From Demequina sp. NBRC 110053 (GTDB lineage Bacteria; Actinomycetota; Actinomycetes; Actinomycetales; Demequinaceae), in the NCBI RefSeq assembly GCF_002090095.1, contig NZ_BBRJ01000003.1, positions 248,001 to 312,000 on the forward strand: a stretch of 64,000 nt of DNA. The letters are read 5' to 3'. Position numbers and translations under genes: made by a program. The notes under the pieces are model-generated. The model was not told the origin of the DNA, ran no database searches, and worked only from the letters and a program-made list of their open reading frames with translations. Below, piece by piece: positions 33,594 to 42,526 of this stretch. How positions within the stretch are numbered: position 1 is the first letter of the stretch; each line of letters begins with the position of its first letter.

Positions 33594-34988
33594 ATGCCAG
33601 GAGCCCAGCCAGGAACACCGTCCGACGCCCTCGTGTTCTTCGGGGCGAGCGGCGACCTCGCGCGGAAGTCGATCTTCCCGTCGCTGTACCGCATGGTGGC
33701 CGCCGGCGGCCTGAGGGTCCCGGTCGTGGGCGTGGCCTTCTCGCAGTGGACGCTCGACGACCTGCGCCAGCGTGCGCGCGAGGCTGTCGAGGCCGCGGGC
33801 GACGTGGACGAGCAGGTGCTCGACCGGCTCCTGAGCCTGCTGCGCTACGTCGACGGCGACTACAACGACCCCGCGACCTTCACGCACCTGCGCGAGGCGC
33901 TCGCCGAGTGCTCCTCGCCCACCCACTACCTCGCGATCCCTCCCGCGCTGTTCGGCACCGTGGTGAGCGGGCTGCGGGGCGTGGGACTGAACGAGAACGC
34001 CCGCGTGGTGGTCGAGAAGCCGTTCGGCCGCGACCTCGCCAGTGCCCGCGAGCTAAACGCGGTGATCGCGAGCGCGTTCGACGAGCCCGCGATCTTCCGC
34101 ATCGACCACTTCCTGGGCAAGGAGGAGATCATGAATCTCCTCTACTTCCGGTTCGCGAACGCGATGTTCGAGCCCATCTGGAACCGCAACTACATCGAGA
34201 CGGTGCAGATCACCTTCGCGGAGGACTTCGGAGTCCGCGGCCGCGGATCCTTCTACGAGTCCGCCGGCGCGCTCCGGGACGTGGTCGAGAACCACCTGTT
34301 CCAGATCGTGGCGCTGCTGACCATGGAGGCGCCCACGTATCGCGGCTACGGCGCCGTCCAGTCGGCCAAGGCCAACGTGTTCAAGGCTATGCGGCCGCTC
34401 ACCCGCCAGGACTACGTGCGCGGCCAGTTCGTGGGCTACCGGGACGAGGAGGGCGTGGCGCCGCACTCGGACGTCGAGACCTTCGCCGCGGTGCGCCTGC
34501 ACATCGACTCGTGGCGCTGGGCAGGCGTGCCCTTCTACCTGCGCACCGGCAAGTGCCTCGCCGTCTCCGCAGGCGAGGTCGTGGTCGACTTCAAGCGACC
34601 CCCGCAGGCGCTGTTCGGGGACGCGCTCGATCCCGATCAGCATCCCAACCGGCTGCGGTTCCGCCTGCAGCCGGAGGGAGAGATCGGACTCGGCGTGCGC
34701 GTGAAGCGCCCTGGCGAGGAGTTCGTGGGGCACGAGCAGGAGCTGCTGCTGCCCACGGAGAGCCCCCTCGAGCGCTCGCCGTACGAGCGCCTGCTGACCG
34801 ATGCACTCAACGGGGACAGCGCGCTGTTCACCCACGAGGACTCCGTCGAGGCCGCCTGGCGAGTGGTCGACGGCATCCTCGAGGACCGGCCCGCCGCCAT
34901 CCCGTACCAGCCGGGCACGTGGGGTCCCGAGGAGGCGGCCGGTCGCCTCATCGGGGAGGACGGGCCGTGGCACAACCCCCGACCCTGA
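33594..34988 (+). CDS. zwf: Glucose-6-phosphate dehydrogenase
   Basis: A 464-aa enzyme that starts the oxidative pentose phosphate pathway and makes NADPH. The coenzyme loop GASGDLARK is at 17-25 and EKPFGRD at 141-147. The active-site signature is RIDHFLGKE at 169-177, with Phe where many homologues have Tyr. Length is slightly short of the usual 480-510. GGAGG precedes the ATG. A TAGGGT -10 candidate overlaps the end of the SDR gene (about 33531). No opcA partner is seen in this window. Confidence 0.95.
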   Translation: MPGAQPGTPSDALVFFGASGDLARKSIFPSLYRMVAAGGLRVPVVGVAFSQWTLDDLRQRAREAVEAAGDVDEQVLDRLLSLLRYVDGDYNDPATFTHLREALAECSSPTHYLAIPPALFGTVVSGLRGVGLNENARVVVEKPFGRDLASARELNAVIASAFDEPAIFRIDHFLGKEEIMNLLYFRFANAMFEPIWNRNYIETVQITFAEDFGVRGRGSFYESAGALRDVVENHLFQIVALLTMEAPTYRGYGAVQSAKANVFKAMRPLTRQDYVRGQFVGYRDEEGVAPHSDVETFAAVRLHIDSWRWAGVPFYLRTGKCLAVSAGEVVVDFKRPPQALFGDALDPDQHPNRLRFRLQPEGEIGLGVRVKRPGEEFVGHEQELLLPTESPLERSPYERLLTDALNGDSALFTHEDSVEAAWRVVDGILEDRPAAIPYQPGTWGPEEAAGRLIGEDGPWHNPRP

Positions 34989-35018
34989 CGCAACGGCAGC
35001 ACTCGACGAGGAGGACAC

Positions 35019-36059
35019 ATGGCTACTGACACACCCCTGCAGTTGGGGATGATCGGGCTGGGACGCATGGGGGCGGGGCTGTCCCGCCGCCTCATGCGCG
35101 ACGGACACACGGTCGCGGTCCACGACGTGTCACCGGACGCGATCGACGCCCTCGCCGCCGAGGGCGCCGTGCCGGTGCAGGACGTCGCCGGGTTCGTCGA
35201 CGCCCTCGAGGCCCCGCGCGCCGTGTGGGTGATGGTGCCGGCCGGGCAGATCACGCAGTCCGTGATCGAGTCGCTCGCGGCGGTGCTCGAGCCGGGTGAC
35301 ACGATCATCGACGGCGGCAACAGCTACTACCGCGACGACCTCGCCCACGCTGCGATGCTGCGCGACCGGGGCATCCACCTGGTCGACTGCGGGACGTCGG
35401 GCGGCGTGCACGGGCTCGCTCGAGGCTTCTGCCTGATGATCGGCGGCGAGACGGAGGCGGTGGAGCGGCTCGAGCCCATCTGGGACACGATCGCCCCCGG
35501 CGTCGACGCCGTCGAGCGCACCCCCGGTCGCGAGGGTGAGCCCGCACAGGCCGAGCGCGGCTGGCTGCACTGCGGCCCGAACGGCGCCGGGCACTTCGTG
35601 AAGATGGTGCACAACGGCATCGAGTACGGCCTCATGGCGGCGTACGCCGAAGGGCTGAACATCCTGCGCAACGCCAACGTGGGCGCCGCCGAGCGTCAGG
35701 CCGACGCCGAGACCGCACCCCTCGCGACGCCGGAGTTCTACCGCTACGACATCGACACCGCGGCGGTCGCCGAGGTGTGGCGGCGGGGCTCGGTGATCGG
35801 GTCGTGGCTGCTCGACCTGACGGCGGAGGCGCTCCACCAGGACGCCGACCTCTCCGAGTTCTCGGGCCACGTGTCCGACTCGGGCGAGGGCCGCTGGACA
35901 TCGATCGCGGCGATCGACGAGGGCGTGCCGACGCCCGTGCTCACCACGGCGCTGTACTCACGCTTCGCGTCGCGCGACCTCGACATCTACGCGGAGAAGG
36001 TGCTGTCCGCGATGCGCAAGGGGTTCGGCGGCCACCAGGAGAAGCCCACGGGCGAGTAG
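35019..36059 (+). CDS. gnd: 6-phosphogluconate dehydrogenase, decarboxylating, short form
   Basis: A 346-aa enzyme that oxidises and decarboxylates 6-phosphogluconate to ribulose 5-phosphate. MIGLGRMGAGL is the coenzyme loop. DGGNSYYRDD and the signature HFVKMVHNGIEYGLM carry the catalytic lysine. It belongs to the short (about 300-350 aa) class, which often prefers NAD. An insertion (ERTPGREGEPAQAERGWLHC) precedes the active-site helix. GAGGAGG precedes the ATG, 30 bp after zwf, so the two are co-expressed. Confidence 0.93.
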   Translation: MATDTPLQLGMIGLGRMGAGLSRRLMRDGHTVAVHDVSPDAIDALAAEGAVPVQDVAGFVDALEAPRAVWVMVPAGQITQSVIESLAAVLEPGDTIIDGGNSYYRDDLAHAAMLRDRGIHLVDCGTSGGVHGLARGFCLMIGGETEAVERLEPIWDTIAPGVDAVERTPGREGEPAQAERGWLHCGPNGAGHFVKMVHNGIEYGLMAAYAEGLNILRNANVGAAERQADAETAPLATPEFYRYDIDTAAVAEVWRRGSVIGSWLLDLTAEALHQDADLSEFSGHVSDSGEGRWTSIAAIDEGVPTPVLTTALYSRFASRDLDIYAEKVLSAMRKGFGGHQEKPTGE

Positions 36060-36086
36060 CGATCGCCGCGGTCGAGGGGTCGGCGG

Positions 36087-36548
36087 TCAGGCCTCGATGC
36101 GCGACCGCACCGCGTCGATGAGCCCCGGCTCGTCGTCGACGCCCAGGTACAGCTCCGAGCCGTCCGCGAGGGCGAGCACCACGGCGCTCGTGCCGCTCGT
36201 CGTGTAGGCCGTCGCGCGCCTGTCGAACGCCCACCGCAGGCCCCACCCGCCGAACTCGCGCACGGGGTGGTAGTCGCGACGCTCGACGCTCCTGATGTCC
36301 GTGAGCGCCACGTCGCGGCGCATGATGCGCGCGAGCGAGACACGCACGGCCTCCTCGTCGACCGTGACGGTCAGCGTCACGAACAGCAGGCCGGCGAGCA
36401 GGACGATGGTGCCTCCGCACAGCCAGGGCGCCTGCGACCACGCTCCGGCCACCGTGAAGAGCACCGCCAGCAGCGCGATCGATCCCAGCAGGACCGTCGC
36501 GGCGAGTCGGTTCTCGAAGGCGTACTGGCGGGAGCGGTAGGCGACCAT
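36087..36548 (-). CDS. Small membrane protein with two TM helices
   Basis: A 153-aa protein. Two hydrophobic helices near 17-40 and 43-64 are followed by a soluble C-terminal domain (VTVDEEAVRVSLARIMRRDV, TDIRSVERRDYHP), like PH-domain membrane proteins. I chose ATG 36548 because GGTGGAG lies just upstream; GTG 36557 is an alternative. It converges with gnd across 27 bp. No function can be assigned. Confidence 0.72.
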   Translation of the reverse strand: MVAYRSRQYAFENRLAATVLLGSIALLAVLFTVAGAWSQAPWLCGGTIVLLAGLLFVTLTVTVDEEAVRVSLARIMRRDVALTDIRSVERRDYHPVREFGGWGLRWAFDRRATAYTTSGTSAVVLALADGSELYLGVDDEPGLIDAVRSRIEA

Positions 36549-36702
36549 GGGCTCCACCCTGACATGCGCATCGGCGCGCCGCAGGCGTCAGGGAGATCAC
36601 ATGCGCCCACACGGGAATCTCCGGGCGCAGGATCGGTTGTCCCTCAGGACAGGGGTGGCGTGAGACCGACGCCGCCACACCAGCGTGATGTGAGGAGATC
36701 CC

Positions 36703-37599
36703 ATGTCCCCCGACCAGCTGACCTTCGACAACCCCGTCGAGCGCCACGCGCACATCAAGCCCCAGGCGCAGCATCAGGAGCCGCCGGGCCTCGACAGAGA
36801 CCTCGAGCCGAAGCCGGACCGCGGGGAGGAGACCTACCGAGGCACGGGCCGGCTCCAGGGCCGCAAGGCGCTCATCACCGGCGGCGACTCCGGCATCGGC
36901 TCCGCGGTCGCGATCGCGTTCGCTCGCGAGGGAGCCGACGTAGTCCTCAACTACCTGGAGTCCGAGCGCGAGGACGCGGAGCGCGTGGGTGGGCTCATCG
37001 AGCATGAGGGAGGCAAGGCCATCCTCATCGCAGGAGACATCCGGCAGCGGGAGTTCTGCCGCGAGCTGGTGGCGAAGGCGGTCGACGCGCTCGGCGGCCT
37101 CGACATCCTCGTCAACAACGCCGGCCACCAGGTGTACCAGGAGGACTTCGCGGAGTTCGACGAGGAGCACCTCGACCGCACCCTGAAGACCAACCTCTAC
37201 GCGATGTTCTGGATCACCAAGGACGCGCTCCCGCACATGGGTCCGGGCTCGACCATCATCAACACGTCGTCGGTGCAGGCCTACAAGCCCTCGCCCATCC
37301 TCATCGACTACGCGACCACCAAGTTCGGGATCAACGGCTTCACCAAGGGCCTGGCGATGCAGCTCGCACCCCAGGGGATCCGTGTCAACGCGGTCGCTCC
37401 CGGGCCGGTGTGGACCGTGCTGCAGGTGACGGAGGGCCAGCCGCCCGAGAAGGTCGAGTCCTTCGGCGAGAACACCGCGCTGGGCCGGATGGGACAGCCC
37501 GTCGAGATGGCGCCCGCGTACGTGTTCCTCGCCTCGCCCGAGTCGAGCTACGTCGTGGGCGAGACCATCAACGTCAACGGCGGGCTGCCGGTGCCCTGA
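36703..37599 (+). CDS. Short-chain dehydrogenase of the general stress protein 39 / YghA type
   Basis: A 298-aa SDR. A Pro-rich N-terminal tail of about 45 residues (LEPKPDRGEETYRGTGRLQGR) precedes the NADP loop ITGGDSGIGSAVA. NNAGHQVYQ, the catalytic Ser in INTSSVQAY and the Tyr-Lys pair in YATTK follow. GG-X-P near the end (NGGLPVP) is typical. The tail plus core is diagnostic of the GSP39/YghA group, linked to stress in Bacillus. GAGGAGA precedes the ATG. The substrate is not established. Confidence 0.9.
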   Translation: MSPDQLTFDNPVERHAHIKPQAQHQEPPGLDRDLEPKPDRGEETYRGTGRLQGRKALITGGDSGIGSAVAIAFAREGADVVLNYLESEREDAERVGGLIEHEGGKAILIAGDIRQREFCRELVAKAVDALGGLDILVNNAGHQVYQEDFAEFDEEHLDRTLKTNLYAMFWITKDALPHMGPGSTIINTSSVQAYKPSPILIDYATTKFGINGFTKGLAMQLAPQGIRVNAVAPGPVWTVLQVTEGQPPEKVESFGENTALGRMGQPVEMAPAYVFLASPESSYVVGETINVNGGLPVP

Positions 37600-37627
37600 C
37601 CCGGAGTCGACACTCGGCGCGCGCGGT

Positions 37628-37656
37628 GCGCCGCCCACCGGCAGGTCGGGCGGCGC
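37628..37656. terminator. Hairpin between convergent genes
   Basis: GCGCCGCCC (37628-37636) pairs perfectly with GGGCGGCGC (37648-37656) around an 11-nt loop. It lies between the plus-strand SDR gene and the minus-strand DUF202 pair. The position fits a two-way terminator, although no T-run follows. Confidence 0.5.
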
Positions 37657-37716
37657 GCCGCGCGGGCGCGTGAGGGGCGCAGGCGGGTCCGGGCACCCTC
37701 ACGCACCGCAGGCAGC

Positions 37717-38085
37717 TCACAGCTGAATGAGGATCCAGAGCAACCCTGCGAGCGCCACCGCCGCCGTGAAGGCCGCCAGCATCGTCAGCCGGACCTTCGC
37801 ATCGGCGATCCGCGCCTTGCCGCTCCTGCTGACGTGCCCACCGCGCGCCTTGGTTCCCTCGGCGTAGGCGGCCGAGGCGCTCGCATGCACCGCGACGGCG
37901 AGTCCCACGCCGCCGAGGGCGGCCACGAAGACCCACGGCCCGAACGCCTCGGACAGCAGCCGCGCCGCGAGGACCGCGCCCACCGCCACCTGGAGTGCCG
38001 TGCGTCGCCACGCGAGCACGGTCTGCGTCGCGGCGAGGAAGTTCTCGCTCGGCACGTCCTCGAGGTCGCGGTAGGCGCCGCTCAC
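37717..38085 (-). CDS. DUF202 membrane protein (second of a pair)
   Basis: A 122-aa protein with three hydrophobic helices. The FLAATQTVLAWRRTALQVAVG segment matches the DUF202 signature (N/A-X-R-T-X-L-A-W-X-R-T). The GTG start overlaps the stop of the other DUF202 gene (GTGA). Such pairs (like YidH/YidG) probably form one membrane complex; the function is unknown. Confidence 0.82.
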   Translation of the reverse strand: MSGAYRDLEDVPSENFLAATQTVLAWRRTALQVAVGAVLAARLLSEAFGPWVFVAALGGVGLAVAVHASASAAYAEGTKARGGHVSRSGKARIADAKVRLTMLAAFTAAVALAGLLWILIQL

Positions 38086-38438
38086 GCCAGCAGCGCCCCG
38101 ATGCCGAGGATCACCACCGCGAGCACGACGCCGGCGGAGATGTAGACGCCCATGCGCAACTGGGGCACCGGCGCGCCGCGAGAGAGCTCGCGATCGGTGT
38201 GACGCCACCCGAGCCATGCCTGCACGGCGCACACGACGCCCAGCGCGGCGAACACGGCTCCTGACGCCACCCGCCAGCCGAGCGGCAGCGGCAGGTTGAA
38301 GGCGACGAGGGCGACGCCGGTCGCGACCAGCGCGAGCGAGGTGCGGATCCACGACAGGAAGGTGCGCTCGTTGGACAGCGCGGTCTGAGGATCGATGCGG
38401 GCGTCGTCGCCCCTCGTGTCGCGGTCGGAATCGGACAT
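38082..38438 (-). CDS. DUF202 (YidH-like) membrane protein (first of a pair)
   Basis: A 118-aa protein. The DUF202 signature ALSNERTFLSWIRTSLALVA is followed by three hydrophobic helices. ATG 38438 is preceded by AGGAGGTGG at ideal distance, so a longer frame upstream is rejected. It is coupled to the downstream DUF202 gene. The pair sits at the inner membrane with no known activity. Confidence 0.85.
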   Translation of the reverse strand: MSDSDRDTRGDDARIDPQTALSNERTFLSWIRTSLALVATGVALVAFNLPLPLGWRVASGAVFAALGVVCAVQAWLGWRHTDRELSRGAPVPQLRMGVYISAGVVLAVVILGIGALLA

Positions 38439-38501
38439 CGGCCACCTCCTGCGATGGTCAACCTGGCGCGCGGTCGGGGTGTTCCCCAAGCGCTCTCGCT
38501 C

Positions 38502-38831
38502 TCACCTGGGGGCGAGCATCATGACTCCAGCGCCGATCAGGCACAGCGACGCTCCCGCCCAGTCCCACGCATCGGGCCGGAACCGATCGACGAGGATGCC
38601 CCACGCGAGCGATCCTGCCACGAAGATGCCGCCGTATGCCGCGAGGATGCGCCCGAAGTGCGGGTCGGGCTGAAAGGTCGCGATGACGCCGTACAGCCCG
38701 AGGGCGACCACCCCGAGCCCGACGAAGATCGCGCCGCGCTGCTCCCTGATGCCCTGCCACACGAGCCATGCGCCGCCGATCTCCGCGAGGGCGGCCAGCG
38801 CGAACAGGGCGATGATGCGCAGGGTCGTCAC
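38502..38831 (-). CDS. YnfA family membrane protein (UPF0060)
   Basis: A 109-aa protein with four predicted membrane helices. [17 protein letters not shown] and YAAYGGIF-like [15 protein letters not shown] are family hallmarks of the UPF0060/YnfA group, related to small multidrug transporters. I set the start at GTG 38831 because a TAGAGT -10 box (complement of 38839-38844) ends 7 nt upstream. The GTG at 38840 would overlap that box. Confidence 0.85.
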   Translation of the reverse strand: MTTLRIIALFALAALAEIGGAWLVWQGIREQRGAIFVGLGVVALGLYGVIATFQPDPHFGRILAAYGGIFVAGSLAWGILVDRFRPDAWDWAGASLCLIGAGVMMLAPR

Positions 38832-38873
38832 GCCGGTCACTCTACCGAGGCCGCGACCGCGGCCGGCCGGGGT

Positions 38874-39383
38874 TCACTCGGCCGCCAGTCGCTCCTCGTA
38901 CAGTTCCAAGTCGTAGTCCGAGTAGCAGCAGAAGATGACCTCGCGAATGGACGGGTGCTCCTCGACGGCCGCGCGGGTGGCCTCGATGGCGACGTCCGCC
39001 GCCCAGTCCTGAGGAAAGCCGTACGTTCCCGTGGAGATGCACGGGAACGCCACCGTCGCGAGGCCGTGCCCCGCCGCGAGCGCGATCGAGTGGCGGTAGC
39101 AGTCGGCGAGCACCTCGCGCTCGCCGTGCCCTCCACCGCGCCAGATGGGACCCACGGTGTGGATGACGTGCGTCGCAGGAAGCCGGTAGCCGCCCGTCAT
39201 CTTCGCCTCTCCTGGCTCGCATCCGCCCAGCTCTCGGCACTCCTCGTAGAGCCCCCGGCCGGCGGCCGCGTGGATCGCCCCGTCGACGCCGGCGCCTCCC
39301 AGAAGGGTCTCGTTCGCCGCGTTGACGATGGCGTCCACGTCCAGGTTGGTGATGTCGTCCCGGGTCGCGCGCAGGTGGGTCAT
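38874..39383 (-). CDS. Macrodomain protein, O-acetyl-ADP-ribose deacetylase-like
   Basis: A 169-aa single macrodomain that binds ADP-ribose. The motif IVNAANETLLGGAGVDGAIH (about 19-38) and the phosphate loop CISTGTYGFP are intact. This is the YmdB-type arrangement that hydrolyses O-acetyl-ADP-ribose or removes mono-ADP-ribose from proteins. ATG 39383 starts MTHLRATRDDITNL. Catalytic Asn and Asp are present in the first motif. It lies 42 bp upstream of the YnfA gene. Confidence 0.9.
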   Translation of the reverse strand: MTHLRATRDDITNLDVDAIVNAANETLLGGAGVDGAIHAAAGRGLYEECRELGGCEPGEAKMTGGYRLPATHVIHTVGPIWRGGGHGEREVLADCYRHSIALAAGHGLATVAFPCISTGTYGFPQDWAADVAIEATRAAVEEHPSIREVIFCCYSDYDLELYEERLAAE

Positions 39384-39481
39384 GGCCACAGTCTCACTCA
39401 GGATCGAGTTGCGCGCACGGTCAGGGGCCCGGCGCGGGCCGGATCGTCCCGCGGCCCCGACATCTCGCCTCAGTGCTCGCG

Positions 39482-40396
39482 TCAGCGCTCGTGCGCGGTG
39501 ATGACGCCCGCGTACGGCCCGGACAGCGCGCCCGGCTCGCCCATGCCGCTGACCCACAGGTCCGAGACCTGACCATCGAGATACAGCGCGTCCTCGACGC
39601 CGAGCTCGTCCCTGAACAGCGTCGCGAAGTCCCACAGGTTGGTGAGGCCGACGGACATGGCGAGGTAGACGGTGGAGCCGTCGGGACTCACCCCCACTCC
39701 ATTGCGGAGCGCGAGGTTGGTCGACCCCTCGCGAAACTCGGGATGGACCTCCCCGTCGAGCACGAGCGCGGGTCCCGACTGCGTGGCCTGGGCGACGCCC
39801 TCGGGCTCGTAGTCGACGCTGTCGACGACGGTCGCGGTGCCGTCGTCGTGCACCGCGAACACCGCATTGGGCTTGAGGTGAAAGTTGCCGCCGCCGTCGG
39901 CGAGGTTGAGCGGCACCAGCTCGTCGCCGTCGCTCACCAGCAGCCCGCCAGGCACCATCTCCGGCGTGAAGATGCCGGCGTTCGTCGCCACGGCGACGGT
40001 TGGATCCTCGGCGATGACGTCAGCGAGCATCACCCCGCCTGCCTGAGGATCCCACCCGACGCGCACGTCCCAGCGCTCGAGCGGCAGCGTCACGACGGCG
40101 TAGGAGCCCTGGGCGTGGTCGATCACCTCGGCATCGACGTCGATGACCTCGCCGGGGGCCGATGCGCCCGTAGGGGTCTGCGGTGCGCTCGGCTGCGCGG
40201 GGGTCGCGCCCGGGGAGGCCGTCACGGTCACGCGCGGAGGGCTCGGTGCCTGTGCCGCGCACGCGGCGAGGGCGAGCACGACCGCCGCGAGCAGGACAGC
40301 CGCGAGCAGGACAGCGGCAACCCCCGCGACGCCGCGGGCGGCCCGCGCACTGCGGCTCGTGCCGCGCACCAGGACCGGCCGGCTGGCCCGAGTCAC
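39482..40396 (-). CDS. Lipoprotein with phosphodiester glycosidase (NAGPA) domain
   Basis: A 304-aa protein. An Arg-rich N-terminus and a long hydrophobic segment (GVAGVAAVLLAAVLLAAVVL) end near LAA-C, so it is probably an exported lipoprotein. Residues about 95-300 match the NAGPA/DUF2233 fold: ATNAGIFTPEMVPGGLLV, LVLDGEVHP, LRNGVGVSPDG and DALYLDGQVS. Such proteins cleave sugar-phosphodiesters, often in cell-envelope polymers. The GTG overlaps the antiporter stop by 4 nt. The substrate is unknown. Confidence 0.83.
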   Translation of the reverse strand: MTRASRPVLVRGTSRSARAARGVAGVAAVLLAAVLLAAVVLALAACAAQAPSPPRVTVTASPGATPAQPSAPQTPTGASAPGEVIDVDAEVIDHAQGSYAVVTLPLERWDVRVGWDPQAGGVMLADVIAEDPTVAVATNAGIFTPEMVPGGLLVSDGDELVPLNLADGGGNFHLKPNAVFAVHDDGTATVVDSVDYEPEGVAQATQSGPALVLDGEVHPEFREGSTNLALRNGVGVSPDGSTVYLAMSVGLTNLWDFATLFRDELGVEDALYLDGQVSDLWVSGMGEPGALSGPYAGVITAHER

Positions 40397-42039
40397 AGCT
40401 CCAGCCGGATCTGCTCGGCGTCGAGCTCGGCGAGCATGGCCGACAGCGCGGGCGAGCTGAACGTGCCGAGCGAGCGCACATCGAGCAGCGCGTCTCTCTT
40501 CGCCTCGATCACGTGCAGATGCTGGGCGTGATGGTGGCCGTCGCGGCCGGCGCCGTGAAACTCCTCGCGCGCCTCGGCGCCGACGTCGTCGAGAAGCTCG
40601 CGCAGTCGGGCGCGCTCCTCCGCCTGCTCCGCCTCGGTCGCCCCCATCGACGGCTTGAGCACCCGTACGGCCCAGGCGATGGTGCCGCCCTGGACGACCA
40701 GCGAGCCGATCGCCACGATGTACGCGATGAGCACGAGGAGGTCGCGGTCGGGGGCGTCGAGGGGCAGGGTCTGCGCCGCAGCCACGGTGACCACGCCCCG
40801 CATCCCCGCCCACACCATCAGTCCGCCCTCGCGCGGCCCCAGCGGCGCCCGCTCGAGGTACGAGATGTCCGCCTCGGCACGGGTGAGGTAGCGCTCGACT
40901 GCCTCCGCCGTGGGGTGCTGGGAGGGGCGCAGGCGGCGGTGCCAGGGCCGCCTCTTGGCCAGCCGCCTGATCGCCCCGGTATGGGTGCCGTCGTCGTTCA
41001 AGGCCGCCCGCGCATCGGCTATGCGCGGCCTGGCCGCGACGGCCCGCGCGGCCCGTCGCGCCTGGAACCACAGCAGTGGCGCGATGAAGGCGGCGCGCAC
41101 GACGAGCACCGCGAGCAGCGCGACGGCGGCGACGCCGACGGCGAAGCCGGCCCCCTGGTGGTCGCGATGGACGGCCTCGACCGTGGTGAAGAGCTCGAGG
41201 CCGAGGATCAGGTACACCACGCCCTCGAGCATGAGCTCGATCGCGCGCCACGTCTGGTGGTCGGAGGCTCGCACCTGGGGCGGCAGCGCCCGGGCGGCGC
41301 CGTTGCCCGTCACGAGGCCGGCGACCACCGCGGCGACCAGGCCGGAGGCGCCCATGAGCTCTGCGGGGATCGAGGCGAGAAACGGCACCGTGAAGGTGAA
41401 CACCGTGTTCGCCGTGGTGTCCGTGATGCGGGCGCTGATGATGAGGTTGAGATGGCCGACCAGCCAGCCGATGATCACGGCGACCGTCATGGCCAGGATG
41501 AACTCCCACGCGACGCCCCAGATCGTGACGGCCGATGCGGCGGCCGCGACGGCGCCGCGCAGCAGGACGAGCGCGGTCGCGTCGTTGAGCAGCGACTCTC
41601 CCTCGAGCAGCGACACCATGCGCGGTGCGACGCCCAGGCGCTTGATGATCGACGTCGCCACCGGGTCCGAGGGGCTCACGATCGCGCCGAGGGCGAAGGC
41701 CCACGGCCAGGCGAGATCAGGAAGCACCGCGTGGAACAGCACCCCCAGCAGGAGGGTCGAGATGATGGTCAGCACCACCGACAGCGCCCCGATGGACTTG
41801 AACTCGCGCCGGAAGTCGGTCGCGGGGATCGAGACCCCCGCCGCATACAGGAGCGGCGGCAGAACCCCCGCAAGGATCACCTCCGGGTCGACCGCGACGG
41901 GACCCACGCCTGGCAGGGCGCTCGCGCCGATGCCGATCGCGACCAGGATCAGCGGCGAGGCGATGCCCACGCGCGGGCTGACCACTGTCGCGAAGGCGAT
42001 CGCGATGAGGGCGACCACCCCGATGACCAGGTACTCCAC
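40393..42039 (-). CDS. CPA1-family Na+/H+ antiporter
   Basis: A 548-aa integral membrane protein with 10-12 predicted helices in the first 420 residues and a cytosolic tail. GAIVSPSDPVATSIIKRLG carries the conserved ion-site Asp. LLEGESLLNDATALVLLR has the second acidic site, and GMRGVVTVAAA matches the late conserved loop. The C-terminal tail contains a His-rich stretch (GRDGHHHAQHLHV) that may bind metal or sense pH. The start is GTG. It likely exports Na+ in exchange for H+. Confidence 0.92.
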   Translation of the reverse strand: MEYLVIGVVALIAIAFATVVSPRVGIASPLILVAIGIGASALPGVGPVAVDPEVILAGVLPPLLYAAGVSIPATDFRREFKSIGALSVVLTIISTLLLGVLFHAVLPDLAWPWAFALGAIVSPSDPVATSIIKRLGVAPRMVSLLEGESLLNDATALVLLRGAVAAAASAVTIWGVAWEFILAMTVAVIIGWLVGHLNLIISARITDTTANTVFTFTVPFLASIPAELMGASGLVAAVVAGLVTGNGAARALPPQVRASDHQTWRAIELMLEGVVYLILGLELFTTVEAVHRDHQGAGFAVGVAAVALLAVLVVRAAFIAPLLWFQARRAARAVAARPRIADARAALNDDGTHTGAIRRLAKRRPWHRRLRPSQHPTAEAVERYLTRAEADISYLERAPLGPREGGLMVWAGMRGVVTVAAAQTLPLDAPDRDLLVLIAYIVAIGSLVVQGGTIAWAVRVLKPSMGATEAEQAEERARLRELLDDVGAEAREEFHGAGRDGHHHAQHLHVIEAKRDALLDVRSLGTFSSPALSAMLAELDAEQIRLEL

Positions 42040-42165
42040 CGCTCACTCCCCTGCCATTGGCGCTCGCTGACATCGTATCCAGCGGGACCTTGGTCGGTCG
42101 CCGTGCGCGCGCATCGGCTGTTACCGTCAGTGCCACATCACTCGCTGAGCCGGAGAGGAGAGCCC

Positions 42166-42474
42166 GTGAACGCCGCGTCCGACACCGTCGACCTGCGCGC
42201 CACCGCGCGACCGCGATCGTTCGTGAGCGCCCCCGTGCCGACCTTCCGGTCCGCCACGGGAAGGGAGCAGGCGCCACTGCGCATGTGGGTCACGGGACTG
42301 ACGCAGCGGGGCGTGATGGTCAGCGACGGCGAGGGCGCGGCGGTGTGGATCATCGACGAGCGCTCGCGCCACGCGGTCGAGCAGGCGCTCTCCCTTGGCA
42401 TCCGCGCGCTCGACGTGCACGTCGACGGCACCATCGTGATCGCGGGCTCGGAGCTCAACGTCGCTCCCTGGTGA
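42166..42474 (+). CDS. Hypothetical 102-aa protein
   Basis: A small soluble protein. GGAGAGGAG precedes a GTG start. The N-terminal 35 residues are Ala/Arg-rich. The rest (MWVTGLTQRGVMVSDGEGAA, VWIIDERSRHAVEQALSLGI) looks like an alpha/beta fold. It is divergent from the antiporter gene and converges on the radical SAM gene across 52 bp. The family was not recognised. Codon use matches its neighbours, which supports it as real. Confidence 0.62.
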   Translation: MNAASDTVDLRATARPRSFVSAPVPTFRSATGREQAPLRMWVTGLTQRGVMVSDGEGAAVWIIDERSRHAVEQALSLGIRALDVHVDGTIVIAGSELNVAPW

Positions 42475-42526
42475 GCCGACCGGGCCACGCGCCCGCCGAG
42501 AGCCGCTGGGAGTTCCCGGCGACCTG

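Noticed and set aside
40183-42474. 763-aa plus-strand frame opposite the antiporter gene
   Set aside because: Only the last 102 codons from 42166, with a ribosome-binding site, are supported; the rest is antisense to the antiporter gene.
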